Shown here: in pieces, positions 8,513 through 17,281 of the stretch | Position numbering within the stretch: position 1 is the first letter of the stretch | Layout: every line of letters starts with the position of its first letter | Origin: Methylobacteriaceae bacterium | Lineage (GTDB): Bacteria; Pseudomonadota; Alphaproteobacteria; Rhizobiales; Beijerinckiaceae | Assembly (NCBI GenBank): GCA_019233695.1 | Contig: JAFAME010000078.1 | Location: 1 to 57,451 of the forward strand | Direction: 5' to 3' | Length of the DNA: 57,451 bases | The notes under the pieces: generated by a model | What the model was told of the DNA's origin: nothing | Database searches by the model: none | What the model saw: the letters and a program-made list of their open reading frames with translations, nothing else | Position numbers and translations under genes: made by a program

Positions 8513-9472
8513 ATGATGACCGAAACGGCGGACACATTGGAACCCTCGGTCGAGGCGCTGCCCGCTCGGCTGAAGCGTGACATGCCGCTCGTGCCGGCAA
8601 GCTCGATTGCCGGGCGCGCCCTGATCATCGTCATCGCCATCATGACGTTCCTCGCGGCGCTGACCGCCGGCGCGGCCATGCTGATCGCCGGCGCCTCGCA
8701 GGGCTGGCGCGAGTCGGTGTCGCGGGAGATCACCGTGCAGGTCCGCCCGACCCCCGGGCGCGACCTCGAGGCCGAGGCGCAAAAGGCTGCCGACATCGTG
8801 GGTGCCGTCCCGGAAGTCGCCGAAGCGCGTGTGTTCACCAAGGCCGAATCCGAGCACCTGCTCGAACCCTGGCTCGGCACCGGTCTCGACCTTGGCGAAT
8901 TGCCCGTGCCCCGCCTGATCGTCGTCAAGCTGAAGGAGGGAGCGCCGCCGCCCGATCTTCCTGCCCTGCGCAAGGCGCTCGTCGACAAGGTCCCGGGCGT
9001 GAGCCTTGATGATCATCGTCAATGGCTGGCGCGGCTTGGCGTGATGGCCAACACGATTGTCGTCGTCGCCGCCGTGATCTTCGCGCTCGTGATCATCGCG
9101 ATGGCGTTCGCCGTCGCCTTCGCCACGCGGGGCGCCATGGCCGGCAACCGTGAAATCATCGACGTCCTGCATTTCGTCGGTGCCGAAGACCGCTACATCG
9201 CCAGCGAGTTCCGCCGCCACTTCCTGCGACTGGGTCTCGAAGGCGGCGGGCTTGGAGCGGCGCTTGCCATCGCCACCTTCATGCTGGCTGGCGCGGTCTC
9301 GTCCTGGTGGGCAGCAACTCCCAGCGGTGATCAGCTCGAAGCGCTGTTCGGCTCCTTCCTCCTGAACTGGCGCGGCTATGCCGTCATTGCCTTCATTGGC
9401 GCATCGATCGGCATGGTCACCGGATCAATGTCCCGGGCCATCGTGTTTCGCCACTTGCACAATTTGAGCTGA
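8513..9472 (+). CDS. ftsX: Cell division protein FtsX (permease-like)
   Basis: A 319-residue partner of FtsE. The first transmembrane helix lies at about residues 38-62, followed by a periplasmic loop with the ITVQVRPTPGRDLEAEA region, and three more membrane helices in the C-terminal half, including VVVAAVIFALVIIAMAFAVA. This is the FtsX/MacB-like topology. The gene begins 10 nt after the ftsE stop; ATG codons at 8513 and 8516 are adjacent. Confidence 0.93.
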   Translation: MMTETADTLEPSVEALPARLKRDMPLVPASSIAGRALIIVIAIMTFLAALTAGAAMLIAGASQGWRESVSREITVQVRPTPGRDLEAEAQKAADIVGAVPEVAEARVFTKAESEHLLEPWLGTGLDLGELPVPRLIVVKLKEGAPPPDLPALRKALVDKVPGVSLDDHRQWLARLGVMANTIVVVAAVIFALVIIAMAFAVAFATRGAMAGNREIIDVLHFVGAEDRYIASEFRRHFLRLGLEGGGLGAALAIATFMLAGAVSSWWAATPSGDQLEALFGSFLLNWRGYAVIAFIGASIGMVTGSMSRAIVFRHLHNLS

Positions 9473-9535
9473 CCGGGTGCCGATGCCTGCAAGGGGATAG
9501 TCGCACACGCACCCTTGGCAGGATCATCGTCTGAG

Positions 9536-10246
9536 ATGGACAACGACCGCCTTGCGACCGATCGGTCACCGACCACCAGAGAGTTCCGCGCGCGGGGGCG
9601 TCACCGCAGACCCATGCGACTGATAGCCAACCTCGCCGGGACGGCGCTGGCCCTTGCCGGCCTGGCGTTCTGCGTCGGTTTCCTCTTCTTTGCCGCGGCA
9701 ATCGAGCGCAACGAGCCCCTGCCGCCGCGCAAGGCACAGGGCATGGTTGTCCTGACAGGCGGGGCGGAACGGATCGCCGATGCGATCGACCTTCTCGCTG
9801 CGGGGCGCGCCGACCGCCTGCTCATCACGGGCGTCAACCAGGCAACGACCGGCGCCGCGATTGCGAGGCTCACGCCCCGCTTCCGGCCCCTCTTCACCTG
9901 CTGCATCGATCTTGGCTATGAGGCGCTCGACACGGTCGGCAATGCAGCCGAGACGCGCCAATGGGTGCGCATGCACGGCATGCGCTCGGTGATCGTCGTG
10001 ACCTCCAACTATCACATGCCGCGCGCCCTCATCGAAATCGGCAACGCGCTGCCCGGCGTCGAGCTCGTCCCTTACCCGGTCATTTCGGATCGCCAGAGGT
10101 CAGGTCCGCTTTGGGCCGACACCACGTTGCTGCGCATCGTCGTGGTCGAATACCTGAAATATGTGGCCGCACTCGCCCGCACGCGGCTCTTCGAACAGTC
10201 TGCGGACGATGCAAGCGTCGCGCTCGCCGCGGCCCGGCATAGCTGA
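9536..10246 (+). CDS. YdcF family protein (DUF218)
   Basis: About 236 residues. One hydrophobic anchor (about residues 28-50) is followed by a DUF218 domain: MVVLTGGAERIADAIDLL, a GNAAETRQW segment with conserved Asn/Glu, and TSNYHMPRA. These positions are conserved in SanA/YdcF proteins, which are linked to envelope integrity or vancomycin-type sensitivity, although the exact reaction is unknown. It follows ftsEX and precedes plsC on the same strand, so a cell-envelope operon is likely. I used the ATG at 9536; an in-frame TTG lies 21 nt upstream. Confidence 0.87.
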   Translation: MDNDRLATDRSPTTREFRARGRHRRPMRLIANLAGTALALAGLAFCVGFLFFAAAIERNEPLPPRKAQGMVVLTGGAERIADAIDLLAAGRADRLLITGVNQATTGAAIARLTPRFRPLFTCCIDLGYEALDTVGNAAETRQWVRMHGMRSVIVVTSNYHMPRALIEIGNALPGVELVPYPVISDRQRSGPLWADTTLLRIVVVEYLKYVAALARTRLFEQSADDASVALAAARHS

Positions 10247-10310
10247 TTTTCGACGCCGACATGTTGCGTCGAGTCTTTCCTTTCCGGTGAGCCTGGTGCA
10301 AGGGACGCGC

Positions 10311-11090
10311 ATGCTGATGTTCCGCTCCGTGCTGTTCGCCATTGCCTTCCATGCGAACCTTGCGCTCATCCTGATCGCCATGCTGCCGACCCTTGTCATG
10401 CCGCGCAGCGCCGTCTTCGCCATGGGCCGTTTGTGGGCGCGCACGTCCCTTTGGCTTCTCGAAAAGATCTGTCGCCTCAGGGTCGAATGTCGCGGCACCG
10501 AGCACATTCCAGGCGGCGGCTTCATCATCGCTCCGAAACATCAGTCGGCGCTCGAGACGTTTGCGTTGCTGCCGTTCTTCTCGAGCTTCATCTTCGTGCT
10601 GAAGCGCGAGTTGATGCGGATCCCGCTTTTCGGCTGGTATCTTCTGAAGGCGGGACAGATCGGCATCGACCGCAGGAAAGGGCCGGCGGCGCTTGCCGAT
10701 GTCGTGCGGCGTGCCGGGCAGGCGCTGCACGAGGGCAATCCGGTCTTCCTCTTTCCGGAGGGAACGCGGCGGCCCGTCGGAGCCGCGCCGGATTACAAGC
10801 CCGGGATCGCTCGCGTCTATGTCGAGACCGGAGTGCCGTGCCTTCCGGTCGCGGTGAACACGGGCCTGTTCTGGGCGCGCCGGAGCCTGTTGCGCCGTCC
10901 CGGCACCGTGCTGATCGAGTTTCTCGAGCCGATTCCGCCGGGCCTCGACAAACGGCGCTTTCTCGACCTTCTCAAATCGCGCGTCGAACAGGCAACGCAA
11001 CGCCTCATTGCAGAGGCGATCGCGAAGGATCCCTCGCTTGCAGACGTCGTTCCGACTGAGCCGCCGGGCGCGCCGGCGATGACAGGGTAA
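10311..11090 (+). CDS. plsC: 1-acyl-sn-glycerol-3-phosphate acyltransferase
   Basis: A 259-residue lysophosphatidic acid acyltransferase for phospholipid synthesis at the inner membrane. An N-terminal hydrophobic segment (residues about 5-30) is followed by a catalytic block that reads KHQSALET, with the conserved His but Gln-Ser in place of the usual x4-Asp spacing residues of NHxSxxD-type enzymes. The substrate motif FPEGTRRP is intact. This KHQSxxE form is common in alphaproteobacterial PlsC proteins. The start giving MLMFRSVLFA fits the family; upstream in-frame sequence overlaps ydcF and is not supported. Confidence 0.92.
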   Translation: MLMFRSVLFAIAFHANLALILIAMLPTLVMPRSAVFAMGRLWARTSLWLLEKICRLRVECRGTEHIPGGGFIIAPKHQSALETFALLPFFSSFIFVLKRELMRIPLFGWYLLKAGQIGIDRRKGPAALADVVRRAGQALHEGNPVFLFPEGTRRPVGAAPDYKPGIARVYVETGVPCLPVAVNTGLFWARRSLLRRPGTVLIEFLEPIPPGLDKRRFLDLLKSRVEQATQRLIAEAIAKDPSLADVVPTEPPGAPAMTG

Positions 11091-11098
11091 GTCCAACA

Positions 11099-12208
11099 AT
11101 GCTGCGCATGGAACATCCCGGTCTCGTCGTCCGGCAAAAATCGCCCCTCAACCTTGAATGTCAGTTCGCCGCGCTGTCGGACTGGCTCACTCCAACGGAC
11201 CAGTTTTTCGTCCGCAGCCATTTTCCGTCGCCAGAGCTTGACGCGGCTGAATGGAAGCTGCGCGTGGGCGGCATGGTGAGAACACCGCTGCAGCTTGATC
11301 TTGCCGAATTGGAAGACATGCCGCGCACGACGCTTGCGGCGGTCATGGAGTGCGCCGGCAACGGCCGCGTCTTCTATGTGCCGGCGAAGGAGGGCCTGCA
11401 ATGGCAGACGGGTGCCGTCGGCAATGCCTCCTGGACGGGTGTGCTCTTGCGCGACGTCTTGGCTCGGGCGGGGGTCAAGCGCGGGGCAGTCGAAGTCCTG
11501 CTGGTCGGGGCCGACAAGGGCATGGTCGACGGCGGCAAGAAGACGGCCTCCCCCGGGCCGATTGCCTTCGCGCGAAGCCTCCCGCTCGACAAGGCTCTCT
11601 CCGACAGCGTCCTTCTTGCCTACGCCATGAACGGCGACGTCCTCACGGCCGAACACGGGCACCCGCTTCGCGCCGTCGTGGGGGGATGGTTCGGCATGGC
11701 CTGGGTGAAATGGATCACCGACATCCACCTCCTGCCGCGCCCTTTCCTCGGCTATTGGCAGGCCCGGGACTATTTTCGATGGGACCGCGGCTCGGGCGAG
11801 CCGAGCCTGGTGCCGCTCTCCACCATGGAGGTCAAGGCCCAGATTGCGCGCCCCGTAAGCGGCGCGACGGTGCGGGTCGGGCAGTCCTGCCGCATCTTCG
11901 GCGCAGCCTGGAGCGGCGAGGCGGCCATCGAGGCGGTGGATGTACGCGTGCGCGGCGGCGCGCCGTGGCAGCAGGCGACACTGCTGCCTCCGCTCGAACC
12001 ATACGCCTGGCGTTTCTGGGAGTATCACTGGACGCCCACGCACCCCGGCCGCCATGCGCTGAGCTGTCGGGCGCGCGATGCTGCGGGCAATGTCCAGCCC
12101 GAGGCGCAGCGTGCCGACTGCGAGAGCTATGTGGCGAACTGGATCGTGCCCGTGGACATCAAGGCTGTCGACCGGCAGGAGACCCAGGCCGAGGAATTCG
12201 TCATCTGA
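11099..12208 (+). CDS. Sulfite-oxidase-like molybdopterin oxidoreductase
   Basis: A 369-residue protein of the sulfite oxidase/SoxC class. The oxidoreductase molybdopterin domain occupies about residues 30-215 and holds the MECAGNGR motif, whose Cys85 should ligate molybdenum. The Mo-co dimerisation domain follows (about 235-350). There is no haem domain and no signal peptide, so it may be cytoplasmic or need a partner. GGWFGMAWVKWI is the usual substrate-pocket segment. It starts 8 nt after plsC, but an importer and a flavoprotein-fold gene follow downstream; see the finding on a possible organosulfur role. The physiological substrate is not determined. Confidence 0.9.
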   Translation: MLRMEHPGLVVRQKSPLNLECQFAALSDWLTPTDQFFVRSHFPSPELDAAEWKLRVGGMVRTPLQLDLAELEDMPRTTLAAVMECAGNGRVFYVPAKEGLQWQTGAVGNASWTGVLLRDVLARAGVKRGAVEVLLVGADKGMVDGGKKTASPGPIAFARSLPLDKALSDSVLLAYAMNGDVLTAEHGHPLRAVVGGWFGMAWVKWITDIHLLPRPFLGYWQARDYFRWDRGSGEPSLVPLSTMEVKAQIARPVSGATVRVGQSCRIFGAAWSGEAAIEAVDVRVRGGAPWQQATLLPPLEPYAWRFWEYHWTPTHPGRHALSCRARDAAGNVQPEAQRADCESYVANWIVPVDIKAVDRQETQAEEFVI

Positions 12209-12261
12209 CGGGCCCGCCGAGCGGGTCGGGCCAGACCGCCGCATGCGACAGTCTACCAAGT

Positions 12262-12270
12262 TGCTATACT
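12262..12270 (+). promoter_or_regulatory. Candidate extended -10 promoter before the substrate-binding protein gene
   Basis: TGCTATACT has a TGn extension and a hexamer matching TATAAT at five positions. No good -35 is seen at the usual distance. A TTGACA at 12272-12277 lacks a -10 partner downstream. If used, the site would start the importer transcript about 120 nt before its first codon. Confidence 0.3.
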
Positions 12271-12394
12271 ATTGACAAACCACGATCGGCGTGATGCGTC
12301 ATGTACGAAGATGCGCGGAATGCGCAATCGCCAGGGGCGCCAAGTCGTGAGCCGGACCGCACGGGACGGCCCAAGGGTCAGAATGAGGTGCATC

Positions 12395-13576
12395 ATGTCC
12401 GAACGCGAAGACTCCGGCCTTGTCCGCCATCTCGGGAAGATTCTTGCCGCGGCCGCCGCTTGGGCCTTTCTCGGCGCGATGGTGCTACCTGCCGCACAAG
12501 CGCAGACCAGCGGCGAGCCGGTGCTGATCGGCGTGAGCGGCCCCCTCACAGGCCAGAACGCGCAATACGGCGCGCAATGGAAGAAGGGTTTTGATCTCGC
12601 CCTCGAAGAGGTCAACGGCAAGGGTGGGATCAAAGGCCGCCCGTTGCAGTATGTGTTCGAGGACAGCCAGGCCGATCCGCGCCAGTCGGTCGCCATCGCC
12701 CAGAAATTCGTGAGCGATCCCAAGATCGTCGTCGAAGTGGGCGATTTCTCGAGCACGGCCTCGATGGCCGCGTCTCCGATCTATCAACGCGCCGGCCTCG
12801 TCCAGTTCGGCTTCACCAATTCGCACCCGAACTTCACCAAGGGCGGCGACTACATGTGGAGCAATTCGATCAGCCAGGCTGACGAGACGCCGAGGCTTGC
12901 CAAATATGCTGCCGACCTCGGGCTCAAGCGGCTCGCTGTCCTCTACCTCAACACGGACTGGGGCCGAACAAGCGACAAGATCTTCATCGACAGCGCCAAG
13001 GGATTCGGCGCCGACGTGGTCGCCTCCGAGGGCTACCAACCGGACGAGAAGGATTTCCGCTCGACGCTCGTTCGCGTGCGCGACGCCAAGCCCGACGGCA
13101 TCGTCCTCATTTCCTACTACGCCGACGGCGCGCTGATTGCCCGCCAAGTGCGCTCTGTCGGGCTGACGCAGCCGATCGTCGCCATCGGATCGGTCTATTC
13201 GCCGAAGTTCATCGAACTCGGCGGCGAGGCGGCGGCCGGCGTCTATACCGAATCGAACTTCTTCCCGAGCGACCCGCGGCCGGAAGTGCAGTCGTTCGTC
13301 ACCAAGTTCCGCGCGAGGTACAACGAGGAACCCGACGACTTCAATGCGGTGGCCTACGACACCATCATCCTTCTCGCCGCGGTGATGAACCAGTACGGGA
13401 CCGACCGCAAGGCGATCCACGACGGCCTCGGCCTGATCAAGGACGTGCCGAGCGTGATCTACGGCAAGGCAACGTTCAACCCGGAGACGCGGCGTGTGGC
13501 CGGCGCCGGGGCGGTCTATCTTGTCGTCAAGAATGGCCAGTTCGAACTGTGGGACGGCAAGAAGCCGGGCAGCTGA
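12395..13576 (+). CDS. Branched-chain amino acid-type ABC transporter substrate-binding protein
   Basis: About 393 residues, periplasmic. A Sec signal peptide with hydrophobic core AAAAAWAFLGAMVLPAA is predicted to be cut after AQA, before QTSGEPVLIGVSGP. The mature part is a type I periplasmic-binding fold (Peripla_BP_6) with LTGQNAQYGAQWKKGFDLAL and the hinge region GDFSSTASMAASPIYQRAG. There is no lipobox. The start at MSEREDSG is chosen because upstream in-frame sequence is basic and lacks a ribosome site. It heads a four-gene importer cluster. Ligands of this family include branched amino acids, amides, urea and aromatic acids, so the name does not fix the substrate. Confidence 0.92.
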   Translation: MSEREDSGLVRHLGKILAAAAAWAFLGAMVLPAAQAQTSGEPVLIGVSGPLTGQNAQYGAQWKKGFDLALEEVNGKGGIKGRPLQYVFEDSQADPRQSVAIAQKFVSDPKIVVEVGDFSSTASMAASPIYQRAGLVQFGFTNSHPNFTKGGDYMWSNSISQADETPRLAKYAADLGLKRLAVLYLNTDWGRTSDKIFIDSAKGFGADVVASEGYQPDEKDFRSTLVRVRDAKPDGIVLISYYADGALIARQVRSVGLTQPIVAIGSVYSPKFIELGGEAAAGVYTESNFFPSDPRPEVQSFVTKFRARYNEEPDDFNAVAYDTIILLAAVMNQYGTDRKAIHDGLGLIKDVPSVIYGKATFNPETRRVAGAGAVYLVVKNGQFELWDGKKPGS

Positions 13577-13583
13577 GCGTCGA

Positions 13584-13674
13584 ACGACAGAGGACGGAGA
13601 ACGGACGACAGAAGACGGAACATGGATGAGACGGGGCGAGGCGGCGTCATCGCGATCGCAGCGAAGCGATCCAG
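13584..13674. repeat. Intergenic repeats between substrate-binding protein and permease genes
   Basis: Two tandem 21-nt units start with ACGACAG at 13584 and 13605 and differ at about 4 positions. A REP-like element follows at 13645-13674, with the core GCAGCGAAGCGATCCAG, resembling the dispersed repeats found in Bradyrhizobium-type genomes. Their presence in the extended permease reading frame argues that translation of the permease starts downstream of them. Confidence 0.5.
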
Positions 13675-13810
13675 CAGTGCGCCGGGCGGCCTCAGGCAAT
13701 CGGCACGGCGATCGCCCAACGCGCAATCGGGCCGTCGCTCCGCTAACACGATGCCGAAAGGCCTCTCCAGTGTCGTCCGTGTCCTGCCCTCCGACTCCTC
13801 GGAGTGTCAC

Positions 13811-15634
13811 TTGGGTTCCTTCATCGACTACACCGTCAACGGACTTGTCGTCGGCAACATCTATGCCCTGCTTGCGGTGGGGCTCGCGCTGATCTTCGGC
13901 GTCGCCAATCTCATCAACTTCGCCCACGGCTCTGTCTACACGATCGGTGCCTATATCGGCTGGGCCTGCATCACCTGCCTGCACACGCCGCTGCCTGTGA
14001 CGATGCTGATCGTCATTGCGGCCTGCGGCCTCGTCGGGGTCATCATCGAACGGGTCGGCCTGCGCCCGTTGCAGGGCTCGGCCCGCATAGCTCCGCTGCT
14101 TGCGACCATCGGCATCAGCTTCGTGCTCGACCAGCTCGTCCAGCTTGTCTTCTCGCCTGACCCGCGGGCGCTGCCGAGCGAACTCCCCAACTGGCAGATC
14201 GCGATCGGCGGCGGCACCATCGGCGCGCTTGATATTCTCATCGCCGGCATCGGCCTCCTGAGCGCAGCCGTGCTCTTCGCCTTCCTGCGCTTCACCAAGC
14301 TTGGCTGGGCGGTGCGGGCTACCGCACAGGACCGCGAGGCGGCCCTGCAGATGGGCGTCGACGTGAATGCGGTCAACAGCGCCGTGTTTGCCGTCGCCTC
14401 GGCGCTCGGCGGGTTGAGCGGGCTTCTCGTCGGCATGTACTACAACCACATCGATCCGGCGATGAGTTTTCAGGCGACGCTCAAGGGAGTGGTGGCGCAG
14501 GTGATAGGCGGCGTCGGCAATGTGCCGGGCGCCATCGCCGGCAGCCTCGTGCTGGGCCTGATCGAGAGCTACGGCATCGCGCTCCTCGGCACGACCTACC
14601 GCAACCTTTTCGCATTCGTGCTCCTGATCGCCATCCTCGTGTGGCGCCCGAACGGCCTGTTCGGCGGCCGGGCGGGCACGCAGGCCGAACCGCTCACCGG
14701 CACGTTCATCGCGCCGAGCCGGCCGCTCCGCGTCCCGAGGCCCGCATTGTGGATGCTTGTCGCGCTTGCCGCGGCGTTGCCGCTCGCAATCCCATCGCCC
14801 TATGTGCTGCAGACACTGACCAACGCCTGGCTCGCGGCCATGCTTGCCCTGAGCCTGACGCTGATGGCGGGAACCGCCGGCCAGATCTCTCTCGGCCATG
14901 CGGCGCTTCTCTCCATCGGCGCCTATGCCTCGGCTTTGCTCGCCCTCGATCTCAATGTGCCGACCTTGCTTTCGGTGCTAGCCGCCGGCGTGGTCACCGG
15001 GGCACTCGGCACCCTCCTCATCTTTCCAGCTTTCCGTCTTCGCGGGCACTACATTGCCATCGCCACGCTCGCCATCGGCGAGATCGTCGGGCTTGTCATC
15101 CTCAATTGGGAGAGCCTCACGCGCGGCGCCATCGGTGTCACCGGCATCCCGCCGCTGTCGGTCTTCGGGCAGGACATCTATTCGGCGCAGGCGGTCTACT
15201 GGCTCTGTCTCGCGGTAGTGATCGGCCTCGCCCTTCTCCAGATGCGGCTTCTCGGCTCCCACTTCGGGCGCACCTTGCGGGCGATCCGCGACGACGACGT
15301 TGCTGCGCGATGCTACGGAATCAGCCTCGATCGCTACAAGGCGCTGGCCTTTGCCTTCGGCGGCTTCGGCGCAGGCATCAGCGGCGCCATCACCGCCCAT
15401 CTCTTCTCCTACCTCAACTATGAGACATTCAATTCGCAAGTGTCGCTCTCCGCCCTCGCGATCGTCATCCTCGGCGGAATGGGAAACGTCCTCGGTGCCA
15501 TCGTCGGCGCGGTCGCGCTCGTCGGCCTGCCCGAGATCTTTCGCGTCACGACGGAATACCGGGTGCTGATCTATGGCATCGCCCTCCTGCTGTTGATCCG
15601 CTTCCGTCCCCAGGGCCTTCTCGGGACGGTGTGA
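13811..15634 (+). CDS. Fused branched-chain-type ABC permease (LivH-LivM fusion)
   Basis: About 607 residues containing two complete permease units. The LivH-like half runs from [20 protein letters not shown] to about residue 290, and its cytoplasmic coupling segment contains [19 protein letters not shown]. The LivM-like half runs from about 310 to the end, with [16 protein letters not shown] and the coupling segment [21 protein letters not shown] choose the TTG at 13811: a GGAG lies 6 nt upstream and family homology begins there. Longer in-frame starts (13751, 13622) run through repeat DNA. It forms the transmembrane pore for the downstream ATPases. Confidence 0.9.
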   Translation: MGSFIDYTVNGLVVGNIYALLAVGLALIFGVANLINFAHGSVYTIGAYIGWACITCLHTPLPVTMLIVIAACGLVGVIIERVGLRPLQGSARIAPLLATIGISFVLDQLVQLVFSPDPRALPSELPNWQIAIGGGTIGALDILIAGIGLLSAAVLFAFLRFTKLGWAVRATAQDREAALQMGVDVNAVNSAVFAVASALGGLSGLLVGMYYNHIDPAMSFQATLKGVVAQVIGGVGNVPGAIAGSLVLGLIESYGIALLGTTYRNLFAFVLLIAILVWRPNGLFGGRAGTQAEPLTGTFIAPSRPLRVPRPALWMLVALAAALPLAIPSPYVLQTLTNAWLAAMLALSLTLMAGTAGQISLGHAALLSIGAYASALLALDLNVPTLLSVLAAGVVTGALGTLLIFPAFRLRGHYIAIATLAIGEIVGLVILNWESLTRGAIGVTGIPPLSVFGQDIYSAQAVYWLCLAVVIGLALLQMRLLGSHFGRTLRAIRDDDVAARCYGISLDRYKALAFAFGGFGAGISGAITAHLFSYLNYETFNSQVSLSALAIVILGGMGNVLGAIVGAVALVGLPEIFRVTTEYRVLIYGIALLLLIRFRPQGLLGTV

Positions 15635-15640
15635 GCCGAC

Positions 15641-16486
15641 ATGTCCGCCTTGCTCGTCATCGAAGGCCTGACACGTCGCTTCGGCGGCCTCACCGCCGTC
15701 GATCGTCTCGATCTTGCGGTCGGCGAGGGTGAGCTCCTCGGCGTCATCGGCCCGAACGGCGCCGGCAAGACGACCCTGTTCAATCTCGTGAGCGGCATCG
15801 ACCGGCCGGATCAGGGCCAGGTGGTGTTCGCGGGCAAGCCGATCGGCGGCCTCGCGCCGGAAGTCATTGCCGCGCACGGCCTTGCCCGCACGTTCCAGCA
15901 CGGGCGCGTCTTTGCCAATCTCAGCGTCGAGGACAATGTGCTGGTGGGCGCCCACACGCGGCTCAAGGCCGCCCGCCCCGCCGTGCCGTTCCTCGGACCG
16001 CTCGTCGAGCTTGCGCTCGCGCTGCTGCGCCCGCCGTCGGTTGCAGCGGAGGAGCGCGCCTTGCGTGCCGAGGCGCGGGCCATTCTTGCCCGCTTCGGCG
16101 ACCGGCTGCTGCCGCGCCTGGATCATCCCGCCTACAGCCTTTCATACGCCAACCGGCGACGTCTGGAGATTGCCCGCGCGCTTGCCTTGCAGCCCCGCCT
16201 GCTGCTTCTCGATGAGCCGACGGCGGGCATGAATCCGACCGAAACCGCCGAGATGAGTGCGCTGATTGCCGACTTGAAGCAGCGCGGGCTCACCATCCTT
16301 CTCATCGAGCACAAGCTCGACATGGTGACGAGGCTCGCCGACCGGATCGTCGTGATGGACGAAGGCGCGAGGATCGCCGAGGGACTGCCCCGCGATGTCC
16401 TGCGCGACCCCAAGGTCATCGAGGCCTATCTCGGCCACCGCGATCTCGGCGCAGCGACCGAAAACCTCCTGGAGACAGTGGCGTGA
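15641..16486 (+). CDS. Branched-chain-type ABC transporter ATP-binding protein (LivG-like)
   Basis: A 281-residue ATPase. Walker A GPNGAGKTT lies near residues 37-45 and Walker B LLLLDEPTAGMNPTE near 190. The signature loop reads LSYANRRRLEIARALA, the LivG form in which LSGGQ is replaced by LSYANRR. GLARTFQHGRVF is the typical Q-loop. The long insertion after the Q-loop with GAHTRLKA is usual for LivG. It begins 6 nt after the permease and overlaps the next gene by 4 nt. Confidence 0.94.
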   Translation: MSALLVIEGLTRRFGGLTAVDRLDLAVGEGELLGVIGPNGAGKTTLFNLVSGIDRPDQGQVVFAGKPIGGLAPEVIAAHGLARTFQHGRVFANLSVEDNVLVGAHTRLKAARPAVPFLGPLVELALALLRPPSVAAEERALRAEARAILARFGDRLLPRLDHPAYSLSYANRRRLEIARALALQPRLLLLDEPTAGMNPTETAEMSALIADLKQRGLTILLIEHKLDMVTRLADRIVVMDEGARIAEGLPRDVLRDPKVIEAYLGHRDLGAATENLLETVA

Positions 16487-17238
16487 AGGCCCCGCCGAGC
16501 GAGACGGCGACGCGCGATCCGCTGCTGCGGCTTGCCGGGATCAACACGTTCTACGGCGCCGTGCAGGTCCATTTCGACGTGTCGATCGAGATCGGCGCCG
16601 GCCGCATCGTTTGCCTTCTCGGCGGCAATGCAAGCGGCAAGTCGACCGCAATGAAAGTCATCCTCGGCCTCGTGCGGCCGCGTTCCGGCAGCATTTGGTT
16701 CGACGGCGAGCCGATCCATGGCGTGCCGACCCAGGAGATCATCCGGCGCGGCATCGCATCGGTACCCGAGGCGCGCCGCCTGTTCCCTGCGATGACAGTG
16801 CGCGAGAACCTGCTGATGGGCGCCTATGCCCGCAGCGACAAACGAAGGGTTGCGGAGGATCAGGCGCGTGTATTGGATCTCTTCCCCAGGGTCGGGGAGC
16901 GCCTTAACCAGCGTGCCGGAACGCTCTCGGGCGGCGAGCAGCAGATGGTGGCGATGGCGCGGGCGCTCATGAGCCGCCCCCGCCTGATCTGCATGGATGA
17001 GCCGACGATGGGCCTGTCGCCGCTCTTCGTCGACCGGGTGCTTGACCTCATCTCCGCCATCAACCGTCAGGGGACGACCGTGTTCATGGTCGAGCAGAAC
17101 GCGAGCCTTGCGCTGCAGGTCGCCCATCACGCCTATGTGCTGCAGACCGGCCGGATCGTGCTTGAGGGTCCCGCCCGCGCCCTGCTGCACGACGCGCGCA
17201 TCCGCGAGGCCTATCTCGGCGGTGAGGTGGCGGCCTGA
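16483..17238 (+). CDS. Branched-chain-type ABC transporter ATP-binding protein (LivF-like)
   Basis: A 251-residue ATPase starting with GTG inside the livG-like stop (GTGA overlap), so translation is coupled. Walker A reads GGNASGKST instead of the usual GxNGAGKTT but keeps Gly-Lys-Ser/Thr. The signature is LSGGEQQMVAMARALM and Walker B LICMDEPTMGLSP. IASVPEARRLFPAMTVRENL is the LivF-specific Q-loop block. Together with the binding protein, fused permease and LivG-like ATPase it completes one importer. Confidence 0.94.
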   Translation: MKAPPSETATRDPLLRLAGINTFYGAVQVHFDVSIEIGAGRIVCLLGGNASGKSTAMKVILGLVRPRSGSIWFDGEPIHGVPTQEIIRRGIASVPEARRLFPAMTVRENLLMGAYARSDKRRVAEDQARVLDLFPRVGERLNQRAGTLSGGEQQMVAMARALMSRPRLICMDEPTMGLSPLFVDRVLDLISAINRQGTTVFMVEQNASLALQVAHHAYVLQTGRIVLEGPARALLHDARIREAYLGGEVAA

Positions 17239-17281
17239 ACCCCTTTCAGCACGAAACAACCGACCGAAGGATCGCAACCGC

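Noticed and set aside
12272-12277. Perfect TTGACA before the substrate-binding protein gene
   Set aside because: No acceptable -10 hexamer at 16-18 bp downstream.
12485-14899. Very long minus-strand open frame opposite the importer genes
   Set aside because: Its Arg/Asp/His-heavy translation is the usual antisense shadow of high-GC genes on the plus strand.
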